The notes under the pieces are model-generated. The model worked only from the letters and a program-made list of their open reading frames with translations, was not told where the DNA came from and searched no databases. The translations under genes and the position numbers were made by a program. A DNA stretch of 19,433 nucleotides, from the NCBI GenBank assembly GCA_021545665.1, contig JAJRTX010000142.1, forward strand, positions 1 to 19,433, read 5' to 3'. How positions within the stretch are numbered: the first letter of the stretch is position 1; every line of letters starts with the position of its first letter. Origin of the DNA: Zetaproteobacteria bacterium. GTDB lineage: Bacteria > Pseudomonadota > Zetaproteobacteria > Mariprofundales > Mariprofundaceae. Of this stretch, positions 1 to 8,366 are shown in pieces.

Positions 1-260
1 ATCTGCTTGAAGTATGTACAAGCGCCGGTTGCCAACTTAATGGTGCCGATGCGCTGGTGGCGTCCATGTGCGACAAACTGGGTATCAAGGTGGGGCAGAC
101 AACGGCTGATGGCATATTTACGGTCATGGAAGTGGAGTGTGCCGGAGCATGCGGTGGGGCGCCTGTGGTGCAGGTTAATAATGCCTACCATGAGAAAGCA
201 ACTGCTGACTCAATGAATGAAGTTATTGCAGCAGCGCGGGCAGAAGGGGGTGCACAATGA
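1..260 (+). CDS. nuoE: NADH-quinone oxidoreductase subunit E (24 kDa, [2Fe-2S]), 3' part only
   Basis: This is the C-terminal 85 residues of NuoE; the 5' end lies outside the window. The reading frame is open from base 3 to the TGA at 258-260. NuoE has a thioredoxin-like fold and carries the [2Fe-2S] cluster N1a next to the NADH/FMN module of complex I. All four expected cluster ligands are visible as two pairs: VCTSAGC near the left edge and VECAGACGGAPVVQVN further on, the normal NuoE signature. The stop overlaps the nuoF start as ATGA, so the two genes are probably translationally coupled. A GTG at 57 lies inside the gene and is not a real start, because clear family sequence precedes it. 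I am sure of the family; the length of the missing part cannot be judged. Confidence 0.96.
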   Translation, partial: LLEVCTSAGCQLNGADALVASMCDKLGIKVGQTTADGIFTVMEVECAGACGGAPVVQVNNAYHEKATADSMNEVIAAARAEGGAQ

Positions 261-1534
261 TCCCATCCGATCCGAAACAGGTGACGCGAATTTGCTTTGA
301 CCGTATTGAAATTCCAAACCAGCGCAAGCTGGAGGTCGCACGCGCCAATGGGGCATATGAATTTTTGCCCACAGTTTTGAATGAAATGGATACAGCCAGG
401 ATTATTGATGAAGTCAAAACTTCAGGCATTCGCGGTCGTGGCGGCGCCGGGTTCCCGACCGGCTTGAAATGGTCATTTGTGCCACGCAATACCGGCAAGC
501 CGACTTATCTGTTGTGTAATGCCGATGAAGGTGAACCGGGCACATTCAAGGATCGCGATATTATGCGTTTTGACCCGCATTTGCTGATCGAAGGCATGGT
601 GATGGCCGGTTTTGCGCTGGATGTGAAGGATGCCTATATCTATATCCGTGGCGAATTTCTGCATGAGGCCAATGTGCTCAATGAAGCGATTGAAGAGGCA
701 TATGCCGCCAACTTGCTCGGTCAGAATATTCTTGGCACTGGTTATAGCATGGATTTGACCGTGCACCGTGGTGCAGGCGCTTATGTCTGTGGTGAGGAAA
801 CAGCCCTGATTGAATCGCTGGAGGGCAAACCCGGTCGCCCGCGTTTTAAACCGCCGTTTCCTGCCGTTGAAGGTTTCTACCGCTCCCCGACCGTGGTCAA
901 TAATGTTGAGACGCTGGCGACGATTCCGGCCATATTGAAATTCGGAGGAGCATGGCATGCAGCGATTGGCGTACCCAATAATACCGGCTGCAAGATTTTT
1001 TCTGTCTCCGGCCATGTTAATAAACCGGGTAATTATGAAGTGCCGATGGGCACTTCGTTAAAAGTGCTGATTGAAGATTACTGTGGTGGTTTACAGCATG
1101 GTACGGTACCCAAAGTGATCGTGCCGGGGGGCTCTTCCACGCCATGGTTGCTGGCCGATGCCTATGATACGCCGCTGACCTATGACGGCATGATGAAAGC
1201 CGGCTCCATGCTGGGCAGCGGTGCTGTTATTATCCTGGATGAAACTGCTGATCTGGTTGCCTTCAGCGCGCGTCTGGCGCATTTTTATGCGCACGAATCC
1301 TGTGGGCAGTGTACGCCATGCCGGGAGGGTACGGGCTGGGTGGAGCGCATTATGTATCGCATCATTGCCGGTGAAGGACAGGAAGGTGATATGAAGGTAT
1401 TGCAAGAGGCGGCTTCATACATGGCAGGACGAACCATTTGCGCGTTGGCCGATGGCGCTGCCGCACCGATTCTCTCTTTGTTGAAACATTTTCCCGATGA
1501 AGTGGCTGCCCGAATTGCGGAGAAATCGGCATGA
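257..1534 (+). CDS. nuoF: NADH-quinone oxidoreductase subunit F (51 kDa, NADH/FMN site)
   Basis: NuoF oxidises NADH with FMN and passes electrons to cluster N3; it sits at the tip of the cytoplasmic arm of complex I. The protein is 425 residues, the usual length. The glycine-rich FMN/NADH loop GRGGAGFPTGLKW is at residues 60-72, followed by CNADEGEPGTFKDR (87-100) and RGAGAYVCGEETALIESLEG (171-190). The [4Fe-4S] N3 ligands are C349, C352 and C355 in SCGQCTPCREG plus C395 in TICAL. The ATG overlaps the nuoE stop by four bases and follows a G-rich ribosome site (GAAGGGGGTG). After C395 the sequence reads ALADGAAAP, where I recall many homologues having ALGDAAAWP; all ligands are kept, so activity should be intact. 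The end overlaps nuoG as ATGA. Confidence 0.98.
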   Translation: MIPSDPKQVTRICFDRIEIPNQRKLEVARANGAYEFLPTVLNEMDTARIIDEVKTSGIRGRGGAGFPTGLKWSFVPRNTGKPTYLLCNADEGEPGTFKDRDIMRFDPHLLIEGMVMAGFALDVKDAYIYIRGEFLHEANVLNEAIEEAYAANLLGQNILGTGYSMDLTVHRGAGAYVCGEETALIESLEGKPGRPRFKPPFPAVEGFYRSPTVVNNVETLATIPAILKFGGAWHAAIGVPNNTGCKIFSVSGHVNKPGNYEVPMGTSLKVLIEDYCGGLQHGTVPKVIVPGGSSTPWLLADAYDTPLTYDGMMKAGSMLGSGAVIILDETADLVAFSARLAHFYAHESCGQCTPCREGTGWVERIMYRIIAGEGQEGDMKVLQEAASYMAGRTICALADGAAAPILSLLKHFPDEVAARIAEKSA

Positions 1535-3885
1535 CGACATTGTTTATCAACGGTAACGAAATCACAGTATCTGCCGGCACCAGTATTCTGGAGGCGTGCC
1601 GTGCCAATGATGTAGAAGTACCCTATTTTTGTTATCACCCTGAATTGTCTGTGGCGGCCAATTGCCGCATGTGTCTGGTCGAAATTGAAGGTTGGCCCAA
1701 ACCGGCTGCTTCCTGTTGCACGCCGGTGGGTGAAGGCATGAAAGTGTCTACGCAGAGCGAAAAAGTTGAAAAAGATCGCCAGATGGTGATGGAATATCTG
1801 CTCATTCATCACCCTCTGGATTGTCCGGTTTGCGATCAGGGGGGCAGTTGTAAATTGCAGGATTATGCTGTTGAGCATGGCGCTTCAGCCAGTCGTTATA
1901 TTGAAAGCAAGCGGGCGGCTGTGAATCATGGTCTTGGGCCGTTTATCAAAACCTGTATGACCCGCTGTATCCATTGCACACGCTGTGTTCGTTTTGCCGA
2001 TGAAATAGCCGGAACAGGCGATATTGGTGTGCTTGGTCGGGGCGACCATATGTCCATTAATGGTATTGTCGAGGATGCATGCGAATCGGAGTTGTCCGGC
2101 AATCTTGCAGATGTTTGTCCCGTAGGTGCGTTGCTTGATGCGCCTTCACATGATGTATCCCGACCATGGGAGATGACACGCCATAACAGTACCTGCACCC
2201 AGTGTTCTAATGGCTGTGATATCAGTATTGAATCGCGCAATGATGAAGTGATGCGTATTCGTCCGGTCAAGGACAGTCCGGAGCCATGGTTGTGTGACCG
2301 TGGTCGTTATGTGTTCGATGCTTTCCGTTCACCGAATCGTATTCTTGAGCCAATGATCCGGCAGGCAGATACATTGGTTGCCGCCAGCTGGGATGAGGCC
2401 TTTGAGCATGCCGCCTCGCTGCTTGGAAACAAGCGTGTTGGCATCATTTTCTCGCCAGACTGGAGCGTGGAGGGATTGACCGCCATTCGATTGATGCGTG
2501 ATGCAGCTTTTCCAATGGCGAAAGTCGCTTTCGATCTGCACAGACGGGATTTGCGACCCTTTGCTTTTGAAGAAGGGTTTTCCATGAGCACTCAGCAGAT
2601 TGAAGATGCTGATCAGGTGGTTGTGCTCGGTTCAGACCTGCGCCAGCGGTTGCCACTGCTGATGCAGCGACTGCGTAAACGTGGCCGGGCAGATAAGCCG
2701 GTAACGCGTATTGGCGCCATGAATTATCGTACCAATATGGAGTTAAGTCGTGATGCCATGATTCGCCCGCGTGACTGGGTGGCAGTGATTGCCCGTGCCA
2801 TGGATCAGGTGACCGAATTGGGTAAAACCGCTGCCGGTATGGATACCTGGCGTGAGGCAGTGACAGGTCGCCACGAGGCAGGAAAAATTCTGGCCGATGC
2901 ATTAATGGGTGAAAGCTGCGCGCTGCTGGTGGGTGAAGAAATCCGTTCACATGCGGATGCGGCGGCATTGATCCATGGGCTGGATTTGCTGATGCGCGCT
3001 TGTGGCCATGCAGAAGCCGGAAACGATGGCCGCAATCTGATTCCGGAAGGTATGAATGCTCAGGTATTATCGAATGTGTTTGCTGATGTTCGTGTCAGTG
3101 CCGGTGAGTTGTTTGCAGCGGCTACGGCTGGCGAGTTGGATGCGCTGGTGTTGGTCGGTAGTGACCCGGTGGGTGACGGTTTGTTCCCGACTGCGGCGCA
3201 GGCTGCGCTGGATAAAGTATCACTGATCCAAATTGGCGCTATTGCCGGTGAGATCGGTAAGCTGGCCGATGTGCAATTACCCGCCGCCGCTTATTCGGAA
3301 ATTGATGGCAGCTTTGTCAATATGGAGGGACGGGTACGGGTGGCGACAAATCCGATTCGCTCGCTCGGGCAAGAGCGCCCTCTATGGAAAGTGATGATGC
3401 GGATAATTCAGTCGCTGGGCCATGATGTGCCAGTGATCAATCTGGAAGAGCTGCGTGAGCAAGTCGGCAAACGGATGCCTGCGCTGCTTAAGGCATGGCG
3501 GAATGAAGAAGTGGACAGCTTTTTGATTGAGGCTGGTCGCAACAGGGATGCAGTTTTTACTCCGTCTGCTGAACAGAGCAGCTTTGATCTGGATGTGGTC
3601 AGTCGTTATTCCATGTACCGCGAAGGTATGTGGGCACGTGCGTCTGATTTATTGACTGCTGCCGGAGATTTGCATGCGCTGGGTTCAGTGTTGGTGCATC
3701 CAGATACGCTGGCGGCAAAGGGATTAAGCGCCGGAAAGTTGAATATTACAACATTTCTGGGTGAAAGCAGTTATTTGATCAAAGTGCGCGAAGATATTTG
3801 TCCCGGCGTGTTGTTTGTCGCCAAGCGTGGTGCAGCCGGTGATTTGTCTGATGTGAGTTCGGCAACAATTGGAGGCATCTCATGA
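1531..3885 (+). CDS. nuoG: NADH-quinone oxidoreductase subunit G (75 kDa, Fe-S chain)
   Basis: NuoG carries the middle of the electron wire of complex I. It is 784 residues, longer than the roughly 690 of many alpha-proteobacterial forms. The N-terminal ferredoxin domain has the [2Fe-2S] N1b ligands C34, C45, C48 and C62 or C63. H94, C98, C101 and C107 fit cluster N5. C146, C149, C152 and C196 fit N4. A further set, C222, C225, C229 and C255, opens the molybdopterin-oxidoreductase-like domain and fits the off-path cluster N7, which is missing in mitochondria and in alpha-proteobacterial NuoG. The rest (about 256-784) is the degenerate molybdoenzyme-like region with no cofactor site I can name. 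The ATG overlaps the nuoF stop; GGAGA at 1519-1523 is the likely ribosome site. The stop overlaps nuoH as ATGA. Confidence 0.97.
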   Translation: MTTLFINGNEITVSAGTSILEACRANDVEVPYFCYHPELSVAANCRMCLVEIEGWPKPAASCCTPVGEGMKVSTQSEKVEKDRQMVMEYLLIHHPLDCPVCDQGGSCKLQDYAVEHGASASRYIESKRAAVNHGLGPFIKTCMTRCIHCTRCVRFADEIAGTGDIGVLGRGDHMSINGIVEDACESELSGNLADVCPVGALLDAPSHDVSRPWEMTRHNSTCTQCSNGCDISIESRNDEVMRIRPVKDSPEPWLCDRGRYVFDAFRSPNRILEPMIRQADTLVAASWDEAFEHAASLLGNKRVGIIFSPDWSVEGLTAIRLMRDAAFPMAKVAFDLHRRDLRPFAFEEGFSMSTQQIEDADQVVVLGSDLRQRLPLLMQRLRKRGRADKPVTRIGAMNYRTNMELSRDAMIRPRDWVAVIARAMDQVTELGKTAAGMDTWREAVTGRHEAGKILADALMGESCALLVGEEIRSHADAAALIHGLDLLMRACGHAEAGNDGRNLIPEGMNAQVLSNVFADVRVSAGELFAAATAGELDALVLVGSDPVGDGLFPTAAQAALDKVSLIQIGAIAGEIGKLADVQLPAAAYSEIDGSFVNMEGRVRVATNPIRSLGQERPLWKVMMRIIQSLGHDVPVINLEELREQVGKRMPALLKAWRNEEVDSFLIEAGRNRDAVFTPSAEQSSFDLDVVSRYSMYREGMWARASDLLTAAGDLHALGSVLVHPDTLAAKGLSAGKLNITTFLGESSYLIKVREDICPGVLFVAKRGAAGDLSDVSSATIGGIS

Positions 3886-4943
3886 GTCTTCTGGATATGG
3901 CGGCGCAGGCTGGCATCTGGGTGCTTGAGATTGCTGTGATTGCGATTTCTATTGCTCTGTCTGTAGCCTATATTACCTATTTTGAACGGCGTATTATTGG
4001 CTGGATGCAGGTTCGCAAAGGCTGCAATCGTGTTGGCCCTGCAGGACTGTTACAACCGCTTGCCGATGGTCTGAAGCTGGTGATGAAAGAAACAATCATC
4101 CCGAAAAATGCCAATAAATTTCTTTTTGTGGCAGCACCTGTGATGGCGCTGGTGCCAGCTTTTATTGCTTTTGCTGTGGTGCCATTTGGAGAAACCACTT
4201 TCTTCGGGGTGTGGGAAACCGCGCATGTGATGAGCATAGCACACCTGAATATCGGCCTGCTCTATGTTATGGCCATTTCCAGTCTGGGTATTTATGGTGT
4301 TTTGATGGCGGGCTGGTCTTCGAACTCCAAGTATCCCTTTATCGGTGCCATGCGCGCAACCTGTCAGATGATTTCTTATGAAATTTCCATGGGTTTTGGT
4401 CTGGTTACCGTGATGATGCTTTCCGGTAGTCTGAATCTGGCTGATATCGTACATGCACAGGCGGGCGGCATTTTGCACTGGTATATGTTCCCGCTGTTCC
4501 CGATTCTGATTGTTTATTTTATTTCCGGCTGTGCTGAAACCGGACGTACCCCGTTTGATCTGATTGAAACAGAAGAACTGGTTTCAGGTTATCACACGGA
4601 ATATTCAGGCATGTGGTTTGCTACTTTCTCGCTGGCTGAATATGGCGCCATTATTCTGATCAGTCTGATGACTTCTATCCTCTTCCTTGGCGGCTGGTAT
4701 GCACCAATTGCTGCGCTGGACTTTATACCGGGCACAGTATGGTTGCTGGGCAAAGCTGCATTCATGGTGTTCATGTTTATCTGGTTCCGGGCGACATTCC
4801 CGCGTTACCGTTATGACCAGATGATGAGGCTCGGCTGGAAAATATTCCTGCCATGGACACTGGGCTGGATTTTTGTTGTTGGTCTGTTCATCTACACGCC
4901 GGGCCTGGATGGTATCATTGACTTCTGGCTGGCCTGGAGGTGA
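3882..4943 (+). CDS. nuoH: NADH-quinone oxidoreductase subunit H (quinone-site membrane subunit)
   Basis: NuoH (ND1) joins the two arms of complex I and forms much of the quinone channel. The protein is 353 residues with about eight hydrophobic segments. Family motifs are present: [11 protein letters not shown] (33-43), [11 protein letters not shown] (56-66), SYE with E167 and [11 protein letters not shown]. Two conserved stretches are odd. The usual GPNRVGP reads GCNRVGP, with C48. The quinone-loop motif, normally AETNR-x-PFDLPEAExELV, reads [17 protein letters not shown] (218-234), one residue shorter and with Asn to Gly and Pro to Ile changes. The frame is intact on both sides, so this is not a frameshift. 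The start overlaps nuoG as ATGA, with GGAGG six bases upstream. The identification is secure; the effect of the loop changes is unknown. Confidence 0.97.
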   Translation: MSLLDMAAQAGIWVLEIAVIAISIALSVAYITYFERRIIGWMQVRKGCNRVGPAGLLQPLADGLKLVMKETIIPKNANKFLFVAAPVMALVPAFIAFAVVPFGETTFFGVWETAHVMSIAHLNIGLLYVMAISSLGIYGVLMAGWSSNSKYPFIGAMRATCQMISYEISMGFGLVTVMMLSGSLNLADIVHAQAGGILHWYMFPLFPILIVYFISGCAETGRTPFDLIETEELVSGYHTEYSGMWFATFSLAEYGAIILISLMTSILFLGGWYAPIAALDFIPGTVWLLGKAAFMVFMFIWFRATFPRYRYDQMMRLGWKIFLPWTLGWIFVVGLFIYTPGLDGIIDFWLAWR

Positions 4944-4947
4944 TGGC

Positions 4948-5430
4948 ATGTTAAAGCGCGCATTCAAGACCTGGTTTTTATGGGAGTTGGTAATCGGTTT
5001 GTCATTGACCGGTCGTTATCTGTTCAGAAAGAAGATCACGGTGGAATATCCGGAAGAAAAAACACCTCTCTCCCCTCGTTTTCGTGGTCTGCATGCATTG
5101 CGTCGTTATGGCTCCGGTGAGGAACGCTGCATTGCCTGCAAGTTGTGTGAAGTGGTTTGCCCTGCTCTGGCCATCACCATCGAGTCCGAAGAGCGGGATG
5201 ATGGTAGTCGCCGCACCACCCGCTATGATATTGATTTTTCCAAATGCATATACTGTGGCTTATGCCAGGAGGCATGCCCGGTGGATGCGATTGTGGAAAC
5301 TCAGGAATTTGAATATGCCTGTGAAACACGTGATGGACTGTATTATACAAAAGACATGTTGCTGGCCAATGGCGCACGTTATGAGAAGCAGATCGCAGCG
5401 AATATTGCTGCCGATGCGCGTTATAGTTAG
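4948..5430 (+). CDS. nuoI: NADH-quinone oxidoreductase subunit I (two [4Fe-4S], TYKY type)
   Basis: NuoI carries clusters N6a and N6b, the step between NuoG and the terminal cluster N2. The protein is 160 residues with two ferredoxin motifs: [11 protein letters not shown] (C61, C64, C67, C71) and [11 protein letters not shown] (C100, C103, C106, C110). The N-terminal amphipathic part, then [14 protein letters not shown] and the stretch [13 protein letters not shown], match the alpha-proteobacterial/mitochondrial TYKY style. I chose the ATG at 4948 because GGAGG at 4936-4940 sits seven bases upstream and the family N-terminus starts here. The frame stays open upstream, with an ATG at 4873, but that extension lies inside nuoH and has no family sequence. 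The gap to the nuoH stop is four bases. Confidence 0.97.
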   Translation: MLKRAFKTWFLWELVIGLSLTGRYLFRKKITVEYPEEKTPLSPRFRGLHALRRYGSGEERCIACKLCEVVCPALAITIESEERDDGSRRTTRYDIDFSKCIYCGLCQEACPVDAIVETQEFEYACETRDGLYYTKDMLLANGARYEKQIAANIAADARYS

Positions 5431-5442
5431 GGGGAGGGAGAG

Positions 5443-6027
5443 ATGCTCGAAACCGCATTTTTTAACCTGTTTGCAGGTTTAGCTGTGCTCTCCGCCATGG
5501 GCGTGGTGCTGGCGCGCAATACCATGCATTCGGTGATGTTTCTGATTTTCTGCTTCTTTAATGCCTCCGGGCTATTTTTCCTGCTGGATGCCGAATTTCT
5601 CGGGATCATCCTGATCCTGATTTATGTTGGAGCTGTCATGGTGCTATTCATGTTCGTGGTGATGATGCTGGAAATCAATGTGGCAAAAATGCGTGAAGGT
5701 TTTCTGCAATATCTGCCGCTGGGCGGCATGATCGCTGTCGTTTTATTGATCGAATTTATTGCTGCCGCAAGTTCAGGCATATTCTCCAGCGGCGCCAAAG
5801 CAAGCGCTTCGCATTTGCCACAGAATATCAATAATACCGAACAGATCGGTCAGGTGCTGTATACCAAATATTTACTCGGTTTTGAAATTGCCGCGATTAT
5901 TCTGCTGGTGGCGTTGATTGGTTCCATTGTGCTGACCCTGCGCGCTCGCAAGGATGCCAAATACCAGAATATGTCGGCTCAGGTGAAAGCAAGCAAGGCG
6001 GATCGTCTGCGCAAGGTGAGGATGTAA
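5443..6027 (+). CDS. nuoJ: NADH-quinone oxidoreductase subunit J
   Basis: NuoJ (ND6) is a small membrane subunit between the quinone module and the pumps, linked to conformational coupling. It has 194 residues with about five hydrophobic segments, close to the usual length. The conserved third helix reads [20 protein letters not shown], the segment that forms the pi-bulge in solved complex I structures. A polar loop of about 35 residues (roughly 110-140) precedes the last helix, and a lysine- and arginine-rich tail follows it. The ribosome site is an unusual purine run, GGGGAGGGAG at 5431-5440, directly after the nuoI stop. The TAA stop shares one base with the nuoK ATG (TAATG). Confidence 0.95.
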   Translation: MLETAFFNLFAGLAVLSAMGVVLARNTMHSVMFLIFCFFNASGLFFLLDAEFLGIILILIYVGAVMVLFMFVVMMLEINVAKMREGFLQYLPLGGMIAVVLLIEFIAAASSGIFSSGAKASASHLPQNINNTEQIGQVLYTKYLLGFEIAAIILLVALIGSIVLTLRARKDAKYQNMSAQVKASKADRLRKVRM

Positions 6028-6332
6028 TGGTTGGATTATCTCAATATCTGATTGTCGCCGCCGCACTGTTTTCGCTCGGTGTGATCGGTCTGTTTCTCAA
6101 TCGCAAGAATGTGATTGCCATTCTGATGTGCATTGAGCTGATGCTGCTGGCTGTGAATATCAATCTGGTGGCATTCTCACACTTTCTGAATGATCTGAGT
6201 GGACAGATATTTGTCTTCTTCGTATTGACGGTGGCGGCCTGTGAAGTCGCCGTGGGTCTGGCGATTCTGGTGGCTTATTACCGTACGCGGCGTTCCATTG
6301 AAATTGAAGATATCAATGCGTTGCAGGGTTAA
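6027..6332 (+). CDS. nuoK: NADH-quinone oxidoreductase subunit K
   Basis: NuoK (ND4L) is a three-helix membrane subunit of the proton-pumping arm. Its length of 101 residues is typical. The two buried glutamates needed for proton transfer are present: E37 in LMCIELML and E73 in [11 protein letters not shown]. The second motif carries Cys-Glu-Val where I recall Ala-Glu-Ala being common; the acid itself is kept. The loop [19 protein letters not shown] is standard. The start codon overlaps the nuoJ stop by one base, so its translation is likely coupled to nuoJ. A 26-base gap separates it from nuoL. Confidence 0.96.
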   Translation: MVGLSQYLIVAAALFSLGVIGLFLNRKNVIAILMCIELMLLAVNINLVAFSHFLNDLSGQIFVFFVLTVAACEVAVGLAILVAYYRTRRSIEIEDINALQG

Positions 6333-6358
6333 TAAGAAGCAAACATGGGGGGCAAACA

Positions 6359-8350
6359 GTGAATGAGACAGCATTAACACTGAGCACAATCGAATTGCTC
6401 GCTATTCCAGCCCTGCCCCTGCTCGGTGCACTGACGGCGGGCCTGTTCGGCTGGGCGCTGAAAGAGAAATTGTCGCATATGGTGACTTCGGGCAGCGTGA
6501 TTCTGGCTGCTCTGCTGTCGGTGCATGTGTTCACCCAGGTGATGGCGGGCGCATCGTTCCACGGCAACTTCTGGGTCTGGATCGTATCCGGCGATTTTCA
6601 GGTGCCGATAGGCATGCTGGTTGATCGACTGACTGCCATTATGATGGTGACAGTGACTATCGTCTCAGCCTGCGTGCATATCTATACCATAGGCTATATG
6701 CATGGCGATCCCGGTTATCCGCGCTTCTTTTCGTATATTTGCGCCTTTACGTTCTCCATGTTGGTCCTGGTGATGGGCAACAGCTTTTTCACGCTATTCT
6801 TTGGCTGGGAAGCAGTAGGCCTGTTCTCCTATCTGCTGATCGGGTTCTGGTTTAAACGCGAAAGCGCTATCTACGCCTCCATGAAGGCATTTGTGGTCAA
6901 CCGTATTGGCGACTTTGGTTTTGTCATTGGTATTATGGCCGTCTGGTACTATTACGGTAATATTGAATACCTGACTGTATTTGCCGCTACGCCCGAGTTC
7001 GCGGCGCAGAACCTCACGCTTGGTTTTATGGGCTGGGAAGTCAGCGCTATCACCTTTATTTGTCTGGCTCTGTTTGTTGGCGCCATGGGCAAATCAGGTC
7101 AGGTGCCGCTGCATGTCTGGCTGCCGGATTCCATGGAAGGCCCGACGCCAATTTCAGCGCTGATCCATGCAGCAACGATGGTGACAGCAGGCGTGTTCAT
7201 GGTGGCACGTTTGTCGCCCATGTTCGAGTTCTCCGAAACCGCCCTGGCTGCTGTGGTGTTGGTGGGTTCCATTACCGCCTGGATGTGCGCCACCATTGGT
7301 CTGGTGCAGAATGATATCAAGCGCGTCATTGCCTACTCCACCTGTTCGCAACTGGGTTATATGTTTGTCGCCTGTGGCGTCTCGGCCTATTCGGCGGGCA
7401 TTTTTCATCTGATGACGCACGCTTATTTCAAGGCTCTGCTGTTTCTCGGCGCCGGATCGGCAATTCATGCCGTTATGGCTGAGCAGGATATTCGTAAAAT
7501 GGGACAATTGCGCAAGTATATGCCGATCACTTATACGACCATGTTCCTTGCCGCCCTTGCCCTGTCCGGTATTCCGCCGTTTGCCGGTTTCTTTTCCAAG
7601 GATCTGATTATTGAGGCCACGCTGGTGCGCGATATGGGCTGGATCGGTTCGTTTGCATCTTTTTCTGTGCTGACCGCCGTGTTTATGACCGCCTTCTATA
7701 CCTTCCGTATGTTTTTCCTGACCTTCCATAATTCGGATCGGGTGGATGAGCATGTGAAAGCGCATCTGCATGAGTCCCCCAAAGTCATTACTGTGCCTTT
7801 GATGATACTGGCTGTAGGCGCTGTATTCTCTGGTATGTGGGGCGTGATAGTGCTGGATATTACCAATCCGGAAATCATTAAGGGTTTTTTCACTGACTCG
7901 ATTTTTGTGCTGGATGAACATAATCCGCTGATGATGATCCATGAACACGGCCCGCATGCCTGGTATCACTTTATCTTTTCTGCACCGTTCTGGCTGGCTG
8001 TAGGCGGCATAGGTCTGGCCTACGTTATGTATTTCCGCGAAACAGCTATGCCAGCTAAATTTGCCAAAGCTTCCGGCCCGATTCATGGCTTCCTGCTCAA
8101 TAAATGGTACTGGGATGAATTGTATGAAAAGATATTTATCCGTCCGGCCCGTTGTCTTGGAACCCTGCTGTGGAAGAAGGGTGATCTGGGCATGATCGAC
8201 AAGGGCGCTATTCATGGTGGCATTGTTGCATCTGTACTGGCCGGGGCGGCACGCATGCGCGCCATGCAGACCGGCATGGTATTTCATTATGCTTTTGCGA
8301 TGGTGATCGGGGTCTTCGGATTCCTGACCTATTTGCTGCTCAAGGCTTAA
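6359..8350 (+). CDS. nuoL: NADH-quinone oxidoreductase subunit L (antiporter-like pump)
   Basis: NuoL (ND5) is the distal antiporter-like proton pump and carries the long lateral helix along the membrane arm. The protein is 663 residues, slightly long for the family. The key acid is E151 in FGWEAVGLFSYLLIGFW. The key lysine is K245 in MGKSGQVPLHVWLPDSMEGP, followed by ISALIHAATMVTAGV. The C-terminus has the normal NKWYWDELYEKIFIRPA region, then a final helix ending near HYAFAMVIGV. I use the GTG at 6359: GGGGGG at 6347-6352 lies six bases upstream, the family N-terminus (ALPLLGALTAGLFG) follows soon after, and the nearby ATG codons are out of frame. Neighbours nuoK, M and N are in the standard order. 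Confidence 0.96.
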   Translation: MNETALTLSTIELLAIPALPLLGALTAGLFGWALKEKLSHMVTSGSVILAALLSVHVFTQVMAGASFHGNFWVWIVSGDFQVPIGMLVDRLTAIMMVTVTIVSACVHIYTIGYMHGDPGYPRFFSYICAFTFSMLVLVMGNSFFTLFFGWEAVGLFSYLLIGFWFKRESAIYASMKAFVVNRIGDFGFVIGIMAVWYYYGNIEYLTVFAATPEFAAQNLTLGFMGWEVSAITFICLALFVGAMGKSGQVPLHVWLPDSMEGPTPISALIHAATMVTAGVFMVARLSPMFEFSETALAAVVLVGSITAWMCATIGLVQNDIKRVIAYSTCSQLGYMFVACGVSAYSAGIFHLMTHAYFKALLFLGAGSAIHAVMAEQDIRKMGQLRKYMPITYTTMFLAALALSGIPPFAGFFSKDLIIEATLVRDMGWIGSFASFSVLTAVFMTAFYTFRMFFLTFHNSDRVDEHVKAHLHESPKVITVPLMILAVGAVFSGMWGVIVLDITNPEIIKGFFTDSIFVLDEHNPLMMIHEHGPHAWYHFIFSAPFWLAVGGIGLAYVMYFRETAMPAKFAKASGPIHGFLLNKWYWDELYEKIFIRPARCLGTLLWKKGDLGMIDKGAIHGGIVASVLAGAARMRAMQTGMVFHYAFAMVIGVFGFLTYLLLKA

Positions 8351-8366
8351 GGGGGGGATCACCGAA

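Noticed and set aside
4873..4947. Longer nuoI with 25 extra N-terminal residues
   Set aside because: The extension lies inside nuoH, has no family sequence, and the ATG at 4948 has a strong ribosome site at the right distance.
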